Part shown: one piece after another, positions 1 to 6,638 of the stretch
How positions within the stretch are numbered: the stretch's first letter is position 1
Layout of the letters: each line of letters begins with the position of its first letter
Assembly: GCA_036824465.1 (NCBI GenBank)
Contig: DAITAC010000143.1
Span: forward strand, 1 to 8,070
Direction: 5' to 3'
DNA: 8,070 bases
Origin: JAKOQB01 sp036824465
GTDB taxonomy: Bacteria; Pseudomonadota; Gammaproteobacteria; Burkholderiales; Burkholderiaceae_F
The notes under the pieces: generated by a model
The model's input: the letters and a program-made list of their open reading frames with translations, nothing else
Told to the model about the DNA's origin: nothing
The model's database searches: none
Translations under genes and position numbers: made by a program

Positions 1-1008
1 CTAGTGCAGTGTCGGCCGAGCCTCGGACACGCGCTCATAGCGGGCGCCATGTTCGAGCAGGAACTCGTTCACCGCATGTCTTTGTTCCGCAATCGTCGGT
101 ATTGCGTTCATGCGCGTGCAGAACTCAAGGCCGCCGGCAAGTCGCTTGGTGTACCAGATGATGTGTTTGCGCGCGGTGCGCAGGCCCAGATGCTCGCCAT
201 AGAACGCGTAGTGATCGTCCAGATGCGCCAGCAGCAGTGGACGAATCTCATCCACACGCGGCGGCGGCAGCAGTTCACCGGTGCGCAGGTAGTGATCGAT
301 CTCGCGGAATATCCAGGGCCGACCCTGCGCCGCGCGGCCAATCATGATCGCATCGGCCCGCGTCTTCTCGAGCACATGGCGGGCACGCTCGGGCGTATCA
401 ATGTCACCGTTCGCCACCACTGGAATCCTCACTGCTGCTTTGACCGCCGCGATCGTGTCGTACTCGGCGACGCCGCCGTAGCCGCATGCGCGCGTGCGGC
501 CGTGCAGCGTCAGCATCTGCACGCCGGCATTTTCGGCGAGCTGGGCGATGCGCAGCGCGTTTCGATTGCGCGGATCCCAGCCCGTGCGGAATTTGAGCGT
601 GACCGGAACTTCGACCGCATTGACGACCGAATCAAGAATCGCGGCCACCAGCCGCTCGTCTTTCAGCAGCGCGGAGCCGCAGGCGACATTGCACACCTTC
701 TTGGCGGGGCAGCCCATGTTGATGTCGATGATCTGCGCGCCGCGATCGACGTTGTAGCGCGCGGCGTCGGCCAGCATGGTCGGATCGGCGCCCGCGAGTT
801 GCACCGCGACCGGCGCGCTTTCGCCGTCATGATTCAGCCGCCGTACGGTCTTCGCGCTCGCCCAAAGGCGCGGATTCGATGCCGCCATTTCGGATACCGC
901 ATAGCCGGCGCCAAATTTCCTGCACAAGTGACGGAACGGCCGATCGGTGACTCCCGCCATCGGTGCGACGAAAAGACAGTTCGGCAGCTCGTAAGAGCCG
1001 ATGCGCAT
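1..1008 (-). CDS. dusB: tRNA-dihydrouridine synthase B
   Basis: FMN-dependent enzyme that reduces specific uridines in the D-loop of tRNA to dihydrouridine, using NADPH, in the cytoplasm. The 335-residue protein starts MRIGSYELPN, like recalled E. coli DusB. It has the FMN-binding APMAGVTDRPF near residues 15-25 and the signature DINMGCPAKKV with the catalytic Cys at 100. It also has VTLKFRTGW with Lys139, LHGRTR with His169, and the phosphate-binding VANGDI and IMIGRAAQGRPWIF (about 198-234). Length and ending fit a complete DusB, and the TAG stop occupies the first three bases of the window. The frame stays open upstream to a TTG at 1095, but those 29 residues have no family counterpart and lie upstream of a probable promoter, so ATG 1008 was chosen. 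There is no clear Shine-Dalgarno. In many beta- and gammaproteobacteria fis follows dusB; that position is outside the window. Confidence 0.95.
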   Translation of the reverse strand: MRIGSYELPNCLFVAPMAGVTDRPFRHLCRKFGAGYAVSEMAASNPRLWASAKTVRRLNHDGESAPVAVQLAGADPTMLADAARYNVDRGAQIIDINMGCPAKKVCNVACGSALLKDERLVAAILDSVVNAVEVPVTLKFRTGWDPRNRNALRIAQLAENAGVQMLTLHGRTRACGYGGVAEYDTIAAVKAAVRIPVVANGDIDTPERARHVLEKTRADAIMIGRAAQGRPWIFREIDHYLRTGELLPPPRVDEIRPLLLAHLDDHYAFYGEHLGLRTARKHIIWYTKRLAGGLEFCTRMNAIPTIAEQRHAVNEFLLEHGARYERVSEARPTLH

Positions 1009-1045
1009 GGCGAAGCAGGAGTGGTTTTGCGAGGCGAGGGCGCGA

Positions 1046-1051
1046 ATTGTA
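1046..1051 (-). promoter_or_regulatory. probable -10 box of a dusB promoter
   Basis: On the minus strand the 94-base ubiH-dusB gap contains TACAAT (5 of 6 matches to the sigma70 -10 consensus), about 38 bases before the dusB ATG. A GC-rich discriminator (TCGCGCCC) follows it. The -35 is poor: at 17-base spacing the hexamer is AAAGAC, and the better TTGCGT lies 24 bases away. A start site near 1039 would give a leader of about 30 bases and exclude the TTG at 1095 as a start. GC-rich discriminators are known from growth-rate and stringently controlled promoters, including that of E. coli dusB-fis. Applying this here is inference. Confidence 0.45.
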
Positions 1052-1102
1052 GCCAACCTCGGGGACGCGTCTTTGACGCAAGTTGAATTGCGCAACCGAA
1101 TT

Positions 1103-2254
1103 TCAGGCGCGCACGCCGAACATCAGCAGTTGCGCGAGTTGCCGACGCAACGGCGGCAGCAGATCGAGCGCGACGAGCCCGGCGCTGCGCATCGCAGCGA
1201 TCGGCGAAAAGTGCGTCGCAAATGCTTGCGGCAACCATCGGGTCAGTGCGGCAATCGCATTTCGATCGACGCGGCGCCGCGCCGTGTACTCCGTGAGAGC
1301 GGCGTTGATGTCGCCGTGCATTGCAAGCGCATCGGCGAGCGTCATGCAGTCGCGCATGCCCAGATTGAAACCCTGGCCCGCCACTGGATGCAGTGTCTGC
1401 GCCGCGTTTCCCAGAGCGACGAGGCGATGTTCACGCACGTGCTCCCGCAACACCTGCGTCAGGGGATAGCGGCGGCGCGGGCCGATCGCTTCGATCCGGC
1501 CGATCCGCGTGCCGATCGCGCGCTGCAGTTCGCGCGCAAACGCCTCGTCCGTTGATGCAAGTCGACGCTCGGACTCGGTCTCGTCCATGCACCACACCAG
1601 CGACAGCGTGCAGGCAGTCGCATCACCCGTTTGCGCCGGTGTCGGCAGCAGCGCCAGCGGGCCGGCGCGCGTGAAGCGCTCGAATGCGCTTCCGGGCTGC
1701 GGCCCACGCACGCGCACATTGGCGATCACCGCCCATTGCGTCGGGGAAGCATGAGGCGCGCCGTTGGTTGCGGCCAGTCCTTCCGCATGCACCGCCAGCG
1801 GCGCCTCGAGCGAGCTCGAATCATCGAGAGCAATGCGCACCCGCGCCGGCGTCTGCTCAACGCGCATGGCGCGGCACGGTCGCCGTGATTCGATCAACCG
1901 CTGAGCGGCCGCTGCACGCGCCAGCGCCTCGACCAGATCACCATACAGAACGGTCGCGCCCAGATCAGCGCCGTCGAAATCGTCCGCGGCCAGATGAGTG
2001 GCGCCAAACTCGCCCGCGGAACTGACGTAGACATCGCGGATCGGCGCGTGCCTGGGGAGGAACTCGCCGAGCAGCGGCTGCAGCATTTGCCACGTCCCGC
2101 GCGACAGCGCCAGCAACCTTGCGTCCCGCCGCATGTCGTCGAGTGTGCGCGCCTCGACCACGACCGAGCCGATACGTCGCTGCGCGAGCAGCAGAGCGCA
2201 GACAAGCCCGATCGGTCCGCCGCCAAGGATTGCGATCCGTTCCGACTCCCTCAT
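1103..2254 (-). CDS. ubiH: UbiH-family FAD-dependent hydroxylase of ubiquinone biosynthesis
   Basis: Aromatic-ring flavoprotein monooxygenase that uses FAD, NAD(P)H and O2 to hydroxylate a prenylated phenol on the way to ubiquinone. UbiH itself acts on 2-octaprenyl-6-methoxyphenol. The 383 residues show the Rossmann GGGPIG at 11-16 with the ribose-binding acid Glu34, and Arg46 in the position of the family's conserved Arg. WAVIANV (174-180), ERFTRAGPLALLP (192-204) and SLVWC (218-222) follow. The signature GNAAQTLHP...GFNLGMRD at 282-302 is nearly identical to recalled E. coli UbiH, favouring UbiH over UbiF, VisC or UbiM. The usual ADG motif of the mid-protein loop reads HAEG (156-159), and the loop seems about six residues shorter. 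An in-frame TGA at 2279-2281 leaves ATG 2254 as the only good start. That ATG overlaps the stop of the preceding small frame (ATGA), so translation may be coupled. The exact ring position hydroxylated is uncertain. Confidence 0.88.
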   Translation of the reverse strand: MRESERIAILGGGPIGLVCALLLAQRRIGSVVVEARTLDDMRRDARLLALSRGTWQMLQPLLGEFLPRHAPIRDVYVSSAGEFGATHLAADDFDGADLGATVLYGDLVEALARAAAAQRLIESRRPCRAMRVEQTPARVRIALDDSSSLEAPLAVHAEGLAATNGAPHASPTQWAVIANVRVRGPQPGSAFERFTRAGPLALLPTPAQTGDATACTLSLVWCMDETESERRLASTDEAFARELQRAIGTRIGRIEAIGPRRRYPLTQVLREHVREHRLVALGNAAQTLHPVAGQGFNLGMRDCMTLADALAMHGDINAALTEYTARRRVDRNAIAALTRWLPQAFATHFSPIAAMRSAGLVALDLLPPLRRQLAQLLMFGVRA

Positions 2255-2448
2255 TGGTGCGTACGCTTCGTCAACGTTTCACTCTCGCACGCTGCATTCG
2301 GTGCGCCGCAGGAAAGCACGCGACAGTCCGGTGCGGCCATCATCGCCCGATCGCTCTTGATCCGAATACCGATGCGATTGGACTGCGCCGGCGCCGTCGC
2401 ATCCAGCGCACGAGCGCGGCGATGTTTGAGGTCCCTGTTCGTTCTCAC
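2251..2448 (-). pseudogene. pepP: probable internally deleted pepP remnant; 65-codon open frame
   Basis: An open frame starts at GTG 2448 inside the murU stop (GTGA) and ends in a TGA inside the ubiH start (ATGA), filling the whole gap. The 65 residues have no membrane segment. Residues 10-17 (RRARALDA) resemble the start of aminopeptidase P proteins. Residues 26-30 (IGIRI), then a conserved Asp at 33, CRVLS at 42-46 and ESETL at 55-59, follow the recalled PepP C-terminus with a one-residue offset. The distance from IGIRI to the end is the same as in E. coli PepP. The roughly 380 residues between, with almost all metal ligands, are absent, and the Glu ligand of GIRIED reads Lys31. In related bacteria pepP sits exactly here, between murU and ubiH. 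It cannot be an active peptidase. Third-position GC is lower than in neighbouring genes by eye, suggesting relaxed selection. The alternative is an unrelated small protein or coupling leader. The family match is from memory, not a search. Confidence 0.58.
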
Positions 2449-3164
2449 GATCGAATCCCCTGGGCGGCCGCGCGCAGCGCGGCGTCCAGCTCAGCCAACT
2501 CATCGGGCGCGCCGACGTTATGCCACATGCCGTCAAAGCGCTCGCCTGTCACGCGCCCGCGCGCTGCACAGGCATACAGCCAGGGAAACAGTTTCCGCTT
2601 CCCCGGGGCCTCGGCGCGAAACATGCGCGGCGCGAACACGCCAATGTTGGCGTAGGTCAGCAGGGGCGGATGCTGGTTGATGCGACCATCGGCAAGGCCC
2701 ATGTCGCCCCCGGGGTGCGATGGCCGGTTCTCAACCAGTACCAGGTGCGCATCGACCGCTCCCAGCTCAATCGCCTGCGCGTGCGCGATCAGGCGCCGAT
2801 AGTCGTAGTCGGTCACGATGTCGCCGCTGACGGCAATGAAGGGCCGGCCCGACCCTTTAGGCGCAAGCAGCGGCAGTGCCTGGATGATGCCGCCGAGCGT
2901 TTCAAGTGCGTCGTCAGCCGTCGTTCCTTCGCGCGAATACTCGATGCGAGCGCCGAAGCGTGAGCCATCGCCGAGCGTGGCCTCGATCGCAGCCGCCAGG
3001 TGCGCCGTATTGATCACCAGTTCGCGCACACCCGCGAGTACCAGCGCATCGATCTGCCACTCGATCAGCCGCTTGCCTCCGGCCACAAGCAGGGGCTTCG
3101 GCGTCACGTCAGACAGCGGTCGCATCCGTTCGCCGCGTCCGGCCGCGAAGATCAGGGCTTTCAT
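2445..3164 (-). CDS. murU: N-acetylmuramate alpha-1-phosphate uridylyltransferase
   Basis: Transfers UMP from UTP to MurNAc-1-phosphate, giving UDP-MurNAc, in cytoplasmic peptidoglycan recycling. This route bypasses MurA and so the fosfomycin-sensitive step. The 239-residue protein opens with the nucleotidyltransferase loop FAAGRGERMRPLS (6-18) and TPKPL (21-25). It has LGDGSRFG (64-71), ETLGGI (88-93), the metal-binding SGDIVTDYDY (113-122, Asp115) and MWHNVG (213-218). The last has Asn where Pseudomonas MurU, as recalled, has Asp; Asn also serves as a metal ligand in GlmU. Length is slightly above the recalled Pseudomonas protein (about 223), with small insertions near residues 100 and 130. 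The order amgK-murU distinguishes it from GlmU- or RfbA-type enzymes. ATG 3164 is used because the N-terminus matches the family exactly; the ribosome-binding site is weak and lies in a tandem repeat. Its stop overlaps the GTG of the next frame. Confidence 0.92.
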   Translation of the reverse strand: MKALIFAAGRGERMRPLSDVTPKPLLVAGGKRLIEWQIDALVLAGVRELVINTAHLAAAIEATLGDGSRFGARIEYSREGTTADDALETLGGIIQALPLLAPKGSGRPFIAVSGDIVTDYDYRRLIAHAQAIELGAVDAHLVLVENRPSHPGGDMGLADGRINQHPPLLTYANIGVFAPRMFRAEAPGKRKLFPWLYACAARGRVTGERFDGMWHNVGAPDELAELDAALRAAAQGIRS

Positions 3165-3191
3165 TTCGTGATCCGTGGTTCGTGATCCGTG
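3165..3191. repeat. tandem direct repeat before murU (13-base unit twice)
   Basis: The unit ttcgtgatccgtg occurs at 3165-3177 and 3179-3191, separated by one g (14-base period). The first copy abuts the murU start codon, so on the minus strand the mRNA reads two CACGGATCACGAA units directly before ATG. There is no other obvious ribosome-binding site, so the repeat occupies the position of the initiation region. Confidence 0.85.
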
Positions 3192-3253
3192 CCGTCACCC
3201 GGGCCTGCGCATCAATGGTATCGGCTTGCGCAAGAGGATCAGCGATCGCGGGT

Positions 3254-3263
3254 CACAGATCAC
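3254..3263. repeat. inverted arm matching the murU tandem repeat
   Basis: The ten bases cacagatcac lie just past the amgK stop codon. On the minus (transcribed) strand they read GTGATCTGTG and can pair over ten positions, one a G-U wobble, with either CACGGATCAC copy at 3182-3191 or 3168-3177. Pairing with the second would cover the murU start region. The spacer between amgK and murU is 101 bases; apart from these repeats I see nothing recognisable in it. Confidence 0.6.
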
Positions 3264-3265
3264 AG

Positions 3266-4285
3266 TCATGACGCATGTCCGGCTCGAGACGCAGTTCCCT
3301 CCAGTTCGTCGAACAGTCGCGCCAGCGGCGCCAGAGCCACGTAGCGATGAGTCACGCCGCGCACGTAATTGACGAAGCGCGGCGTATCGGTCAGGTAGTG
3401 CGGTTTGCCGTCGCGATAGTTGATGCGCGCGAAGATGCCCAGCACCTTCAGGTGGCGCTGCAGGCCCATCCATTCGAACCCGCGCCAGAAGTCCGAGAAG
3501 TCTGCATGGACCGGCAGCCCGGCGCGGCGCGCCTTCTCCCAGTAGCGGATCGTCCAGTCGAGGACGCGCTCTTCTTCCCACGAAACAAACGCGTCGCGAA
3601 ACAGCGACACCACGTCATATGTGATCGGTCCATGCACGGCGTCCTGGAAGTCGAGTACGCCGGGATTCGGATCGCTCACCATCAGGTTGCGCGGCATGAA
3701 GTCACGGTGCACGTACACGCGCGGCTGCGCCAGGCACGCTTCGATGATCGTGCGGAACGCGTCCTGCAGCACCTGTCGCTGCGCCGGCAACATCGTTCGC
3801 TGCAGGTGGCGCGCGACGTACCAGTCGGGAAAGAGGTTCAGCTCCCTGCGCAGCAGAGTTTCATCGTAAGGCGGCAGCGTGTCGGCGCGGCTTGCCAGCT
3901 GCCACTTGAGCAAGGAGTCGATCGCGTCCGCAAACAGCGAATCGGCAGTGCCAATGTTCAGCGCCGAGAGATATGTCGTAGTGCCCAGATCGCTCAGCAG
4001 GAGAAAACCCTGGGCGAGATCATGTGCAACGATGCGCGGCGCGTGCAGTCCGGCCGCATGCAGCAGCGCGGCGACATGCACGTAGGGCCGGCTGTCCTCC
4101 TTGTCGGGCGGCGCGTCCATGGCCACCAGCGTCGCCGCTCCCGCCTCGAGGCGAAAGTAGCGGCGGAAACTCGCGTCGGCGGAGGCGGGACGCAGTGAGT
4201 CCGGTTGAAGCCGCAAGGATGACGGTCGCGACGCGAGCCATCGATGCAGTTGTACGAGGCGAAGATCAGGCGTCGATGCCGTCAT
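3266..4285 (-). CDS. amgK: anomeric N-acetylmuramate/N-acetylglucosamine kinase
   Basis: Phosphorylates MurNAc (and GlcNAc) at C1 with ATP, giving the MurNAc-1-phosphate used by MurU in peptidoglycan recycling. The 339-residue protein has the aminoglycoside phosphotransferase fold. SADASFRRYFR (35-45) is the family's N-lobe motif. FLLLSDLG (94-101) is the hinge. The catalytic loop is VHRDFMPRNLM (192-202, base Asp195), and the metal-binding loop is VLDFQDA (210-216, Asp212). The tail carries the family's aromatic helices (FEWMGLQRHLKVLGIFARI, 270-288). The frame is open upstream to 4537, but that part runs into lptD, is low complexity and has no family match. ATG 4285 gives a normal length and follows the divergent promoter region. 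murU lies downstream after a 101-base spacer. A start by ribosome-binding site cannot be decided, since none is evident. Confidence 0.92.
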   Translation of the reverse strand: MTASTPDLRLVQLHRWLASRPSSLRLQPDSLRPASADASFRRYFRLEAGAATLVAMDAPPDKEDSRPYVHVAALLHAAGLHAPRIVAHDLAQGFLLLSDLGTTTYLSALNIGTADSLFADAIDSLLKWQLASRADTLPPYDETLLRRELNLFPDWYVARHLQRTMLPAQRQVLQDAFRTIIEACLAQPRVYVHRDFMPRNLMVSDPNPGVLDFQDAVHGPITYDVVSLFRDAFVSWEEERVLDWTIRYWEKARRAGLPVHADFSDFWRGFEWMGLQRHLKVLGIFARINYRDGKPHYLTDTPRFVNYVRGVTHRYVALAPLARLFDELEGTASRAGHAS

Positions 4286-4327
4286 GGGAGGCGCTGCCGC
4301 GCGGTTGGTGACAACGTGTTCCGTCGT

Positions 4328-4357
4328 TCGTGATGGATGAGCGTTGCTTCCTATAAT
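4328..4357 (+). promoter_or_regulatory. probable lptD promoter (sigma70 type)
   Basis: A perfect TATAAT at 4352-4357 stands in an AT-rich patch of otherwise GC-rich sequence, 25 bases before the chosen lptD ATG. The -35 is weak (TCGTGA at 4328-4333 with an 18-base spacer). A start site near 4364 gives a short leader of about 19 bases and excludes the upstream in-frame TTG at 4344. No sigmaE-type GGAACTT/TCAAA pair is visible, although E. coli lptD uses sigmaE. The rest of the 97-base amgK-lptD gap shows nothing else I can name. Confidence 0.6.
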
Positions 4358-4358
4358 A
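4353..4358 (-). promoter_or_regulatory. possible -10 box for amgK
   Basis: Read on the minus strand, these bases are TATTAT (5 of 6 matches to TATAAT), overlapping the lptD -10 on the other strand. A start near 4346 would leave about a 60-base leader before amgK. The hexamers at the proper -35 distance (around 4375-4381) do not resemble TTGACA. The call rests on the -10 and on the need for a promoter in this divergent gap. Confidence 0.3.
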
Positions 4359-4382
4359 GCCACGCGACCTGATCCGCCTTCG

Positions 4383-6635
4383 ATGCCACGCCCAACGCCG
4401 CGCGCGCCCGTGTTCCGACTTCCCGCCGCGGCGCTGCTGGTGATGGCCGAAGCACTCGCGCAGGCGCCGACCGTCGTCGATCCGCCGCCGCAGCTCAGGA
4501 TTGAACGCGCACTCGGCGCGGGGCGCACCGCCGGCACATCGCCGGGCGCGACCTACGCACGGGCGCAGCGCATGTCGGGCGAGGTCGATGAGCGCATCGT
4601 TCTTGAGGGCGAGGCGGAAGTGCGCAGGGGTGGAACCGTGCTGCGCGGCGATCGAATCGACTATTCGGTGCCTGATGACGAAGTGACGGTGACGGGTCAG
4701 GCGCGCATCTTCCGTGACGGCGCGGTCGTCACCGGCCCGAGCCTGAAGCTGCGCGTCGACGCGCAGACGGGCAGCATGCCGGACGCAAGTTTTTCCTATG
4801 CGCAGCAGGGCGGCCGCGGGCGCTGCGCGCTGATCGAGTTCCTGGGAGAAGACAAGACCCGGCTGACGGACGCCACCTACACGACCTGCGCGCCGGGCGA
4901 TGACTCCTGGTGGGTCAAGGCGAACCGGCTCGATATTGATCGCGCGGAAGAGGTGGCCACCGGATCCGGCACCTCGATCCACTTCCTCGGTGTGCCGATC
5001 TTCGCTTCTCCATATTTTCAGTTTCCGCTCGGCGATCGTCGGCGCAGCGGGCTTCTGACGCCAAGTCTGGGCATCAACTCCAAGCTCGGTATCGAAGGCA
5101 CGCTGCCGTTCTACTGGGACATCGCGCCGAATCTCGATGCCACGATCACGGCGCGCATCATGCAGCGGCGCGGGCTGCTGCTGCAAAACGAATTCCGCTA
5201 TCTTGAACCGACGTTCCGCGGCACGGCCCAGTTCGACATCATTCCCAACGATGTCGTATTCGGCGGCGCGCGCCAGCTGGCATCGCTGCGGCACGAATAC
5301 GTGAACCCGATCGGCGTGGTTGGCGGCATTAACTACAACCATGTATCGGACGACCGCTACTTCACCGACTTCTCGCGCAGCATCGTGGCGGCATCGCAGT
5401 CGGTGCTGCCGCAGGAGGCATATCTCGGCTTCAATCGCCCGTACTGGAACACGGCGCTACGCGTGACCAAGAACCAGACGCTGCAGGACCCGCTGGCACC
5501 GGTGGTCAAGCCGTATGAGCGCCTGCCGCAGGTGACCTTCAGCGCGCGCAACACCGATTTTCGCGGATTCGACCTCGCGCTTGCCGTCGACGCGACGCAG
5601 TTCGACCATCCGACGCTCGAAAAGGGCTCGCGCGTGATCCTCAATCCAGGCGTTTCCTATCCGTTGCTGGCGCCCGGCTATTTTGTGGTGCCGAAGCTGC
5701 AGTGGCACGCCACCGCGTATTCGCTTGACGCCGCAACGCATCCAGGCGCCACGCGCCCGACGCGCTCGCTTCCAATTGCGTCGCTCGACACTGGACTCGT
5801 GTTCGAGCGCGAGGCGCGCTGGTTTGGCGAAGCAGCGGTGCAGACCCTTGAGCCGCGCCTTTACTACGCCAACATTCCATTTCGCGACCAGTCGAATCTG
5901 CCGAGCTTCGACAGCGCGCTGGCGGACTTCAACTTCGCACAGCTCTTTACCGAGAACATCTTTGTCGGCGGCGATCGGATCGGCGAGGCGAAACAAACGA
6001 CCGCCGCTCTGGTCGGCCGCGTGCTCGATCCGGCAACCGGCACCGAGCGTGTGCGTGCGCTGCTCGGGCAGCGTTTCTACTACGCGCCGCAGCGCGTGAC
6101 TTTGCCAGGTGGCGCCGAGCGCACCGGCGGCGCATCCGACATCCTGTTCGCGTTGAGCGGCACGCCGGCGCGCTATTGGAACACCGACATCGCGCTTCAG
6201 CACTCGACGCAGCAGGGACAACTGGTACGGGTCTCCGCCGCGGTTCGCTGGCAACCGCGACCCGCGTCGGCCTTGAGTGTCGCGTATCGCTACAAGCTTG
6301 ACGAGTTGGAGCAGATCGACGTGGCCGGGCAGTGGCCGCTGACGCCGCGCTGGTACGGTGTCGGGCGCGCGAACTATTCGCTGCGCGATTCGCGCTGGGT
6401 AGAACTGCTCGGCGGCGTCGAGTACAAGGCGGACTGCTGGGTTGCGCGCGTGGTCATGCAGCGGTTCGTCACGGCGACCCAGTCGGCCACGACGACGGTA
6501 TTCTTCCAGTTGCAGCTCAATGGACTCGCCAGTATCGGCAGCAGTCCGATCGAGCAGTTGCGGCGTAATATTCCGGGCTATCAAGTCATCAATCCGCCTC
6601 CCCGCGAGCCGGGGCGCTTCGACACCTACGAGTAA
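4383..6635 (+). CDS. lptD: LPS-assembly outer-membrane protein LptD
   Basis: The outer-membrane beta-barrel that, plugged by LptE, inserts lipopolysaccharide into the outer leaflet at the end of the Lpt bridge. The 750-residue precursor has an N-terminal signal (residues 1 to about 28; hydrophobic LPAAALLVM, likely cleavage around ALAQA). A periplasmic OstA-type jellyroll follows at about 65-125 (VLEGEAEVRRGG, TVTGQARIFRDG). The barrel domain is marked by DRRRSGLLTPS (218-228) and FYWDIAPNLDATIT (243-256), close to recalled E. coli sequence. Cysteines are C148, C169 (TYTTC) and C685 (KADCWV). E. coli has a CC pair at the last site, so here only one long-range bridge of the C169-C685 kind is possible there. 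The C-terminus ends RRNIPGYQVIN...RFDTYE. ATG 4383 is preferred to TTG 4344, which precedes the likely transcription start. surA follows after 3 bases, and SurA is known to assist LptD folding, so co-expression makes sense. Confidence 0.95.
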   Translation: MPRPTPRAPVFRLPAAALLVMAEALAQAPTVVDPPPQLRIERALGAGRTAGTSPGATYARAQRMSGEVDERIVLEGEAEVRRGGTVLRGDRIDYSVPDDEVTVTGQARIFRDGAVVTGPSLKLRVDAQTGSMPDASFSYAQQGGRGRCALIEFLGEDKTRLTDATYTTCAPGDDSWWVKANRLDIDRAEEVATGSGTSIHFLGVPIFASPYFQFPLGDRRRSGLLTPSLGINSKLGIEGTLPFYWDIAPNLDATITARIMQRRGLLLQNEFRYLEPTFRGTAQFDIIPNDVVFGGARQLASLRHEYVNPIGVVGGINYNHVSDDRYFTDFSRSIVAASQSVLPQEAYLGFNRPYWNTALRVTKNQTLQDPLAPVVKPYERLPQVTFSARNTDFRGFDLALAVDATQFDHPTLEKGSRVILNPGVSYPLLAPGYFVVPKLQWHATAYSLDAATHPGATRPTRSLPIASLDTGLVFEREARWFGEAAVQTLEPRLYYANIPFRDQSNLPSFDSALADFNFAQLFTENIFVGGDRIGEAKQTTAALVGRVLDPATGTERVRALLGQRFYYAPQRVTLPGGAERTGGASDILFALSGTPARYWNTDIALQHSTQQGQLVRVSAAVRWQPRPASALSVAYRYKLDELEQIDVAGQWPLTPRWYGVGRANYSLRDSRWVELLGGVEYKADCWVARVVMQRFVTATQSATTTVFFQLQLNGLASIGSSPIEQLRRNIPGYQVINPPPREPGRFDTYE

Positions 6636-6638
6636 CCA

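Noticed and set aside
1066..1080. Small hairpin GCGTC-TTT-GACGC between ubiH and dusB as a terminator
   Set aside because: The stem has only five perfect pairs (six with a wobble) and no U-run follows on the minus strand, so it is too weak to call.
4..1086. Plus-strand 360-codon open frame opposite dusB
   Set aside because: It mirrors the whole of dusB. Long antisense frames are common in GC-rich genes, and the translation is Arg/Ala-rich with no family motif.
1009..1095. TTG-initiated N-terminal extension of dusB
   Set aside because: The 29 extra residues are absent from recalled DusB, lie upstream of the likely TACAAT promoter, and the ATG at 1008 matches the family start exactly.
3242..3249. 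GCGATCGC palindrome in the amgK-murU gap
   Set aside because: GCGATCGC-like octamers are expected by chance in GC-rich sequence, and nothing around it suggests a binding site.
3275..4198. Plus-strand 307-codon open frame opposite amgK
   Set aside because: Antisense shadow of a clearly conserved kinase; the product is low-complexity and basic, with no recognisable domain.
4327..4334. ttcgtgat before lptD as a third copy of the murU repeat
   Set aside because: Only eight bases match and the flanks diverge, which is within chance.
4344..4382. TTG start giving a 13-residue longer LptD
   Set aside because: The TATAAT box lies inside this stretch, so it is upstream of the likely transcript start. 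ATG 4383 gives a proper signal peptide.
4286..4537. Upstream extension of amgK to 4537
   Set aside because: It would overlap the lptD signal-peptide region, is low complexity, and has no kinase homology.
4266..6584. Two long minus-strand frames (358 and 375 codons) opposite lptD
   Set aside because: They are antisense to strongly conserved LptD codons, have Arg-rich composition, and show no start signal or domain.
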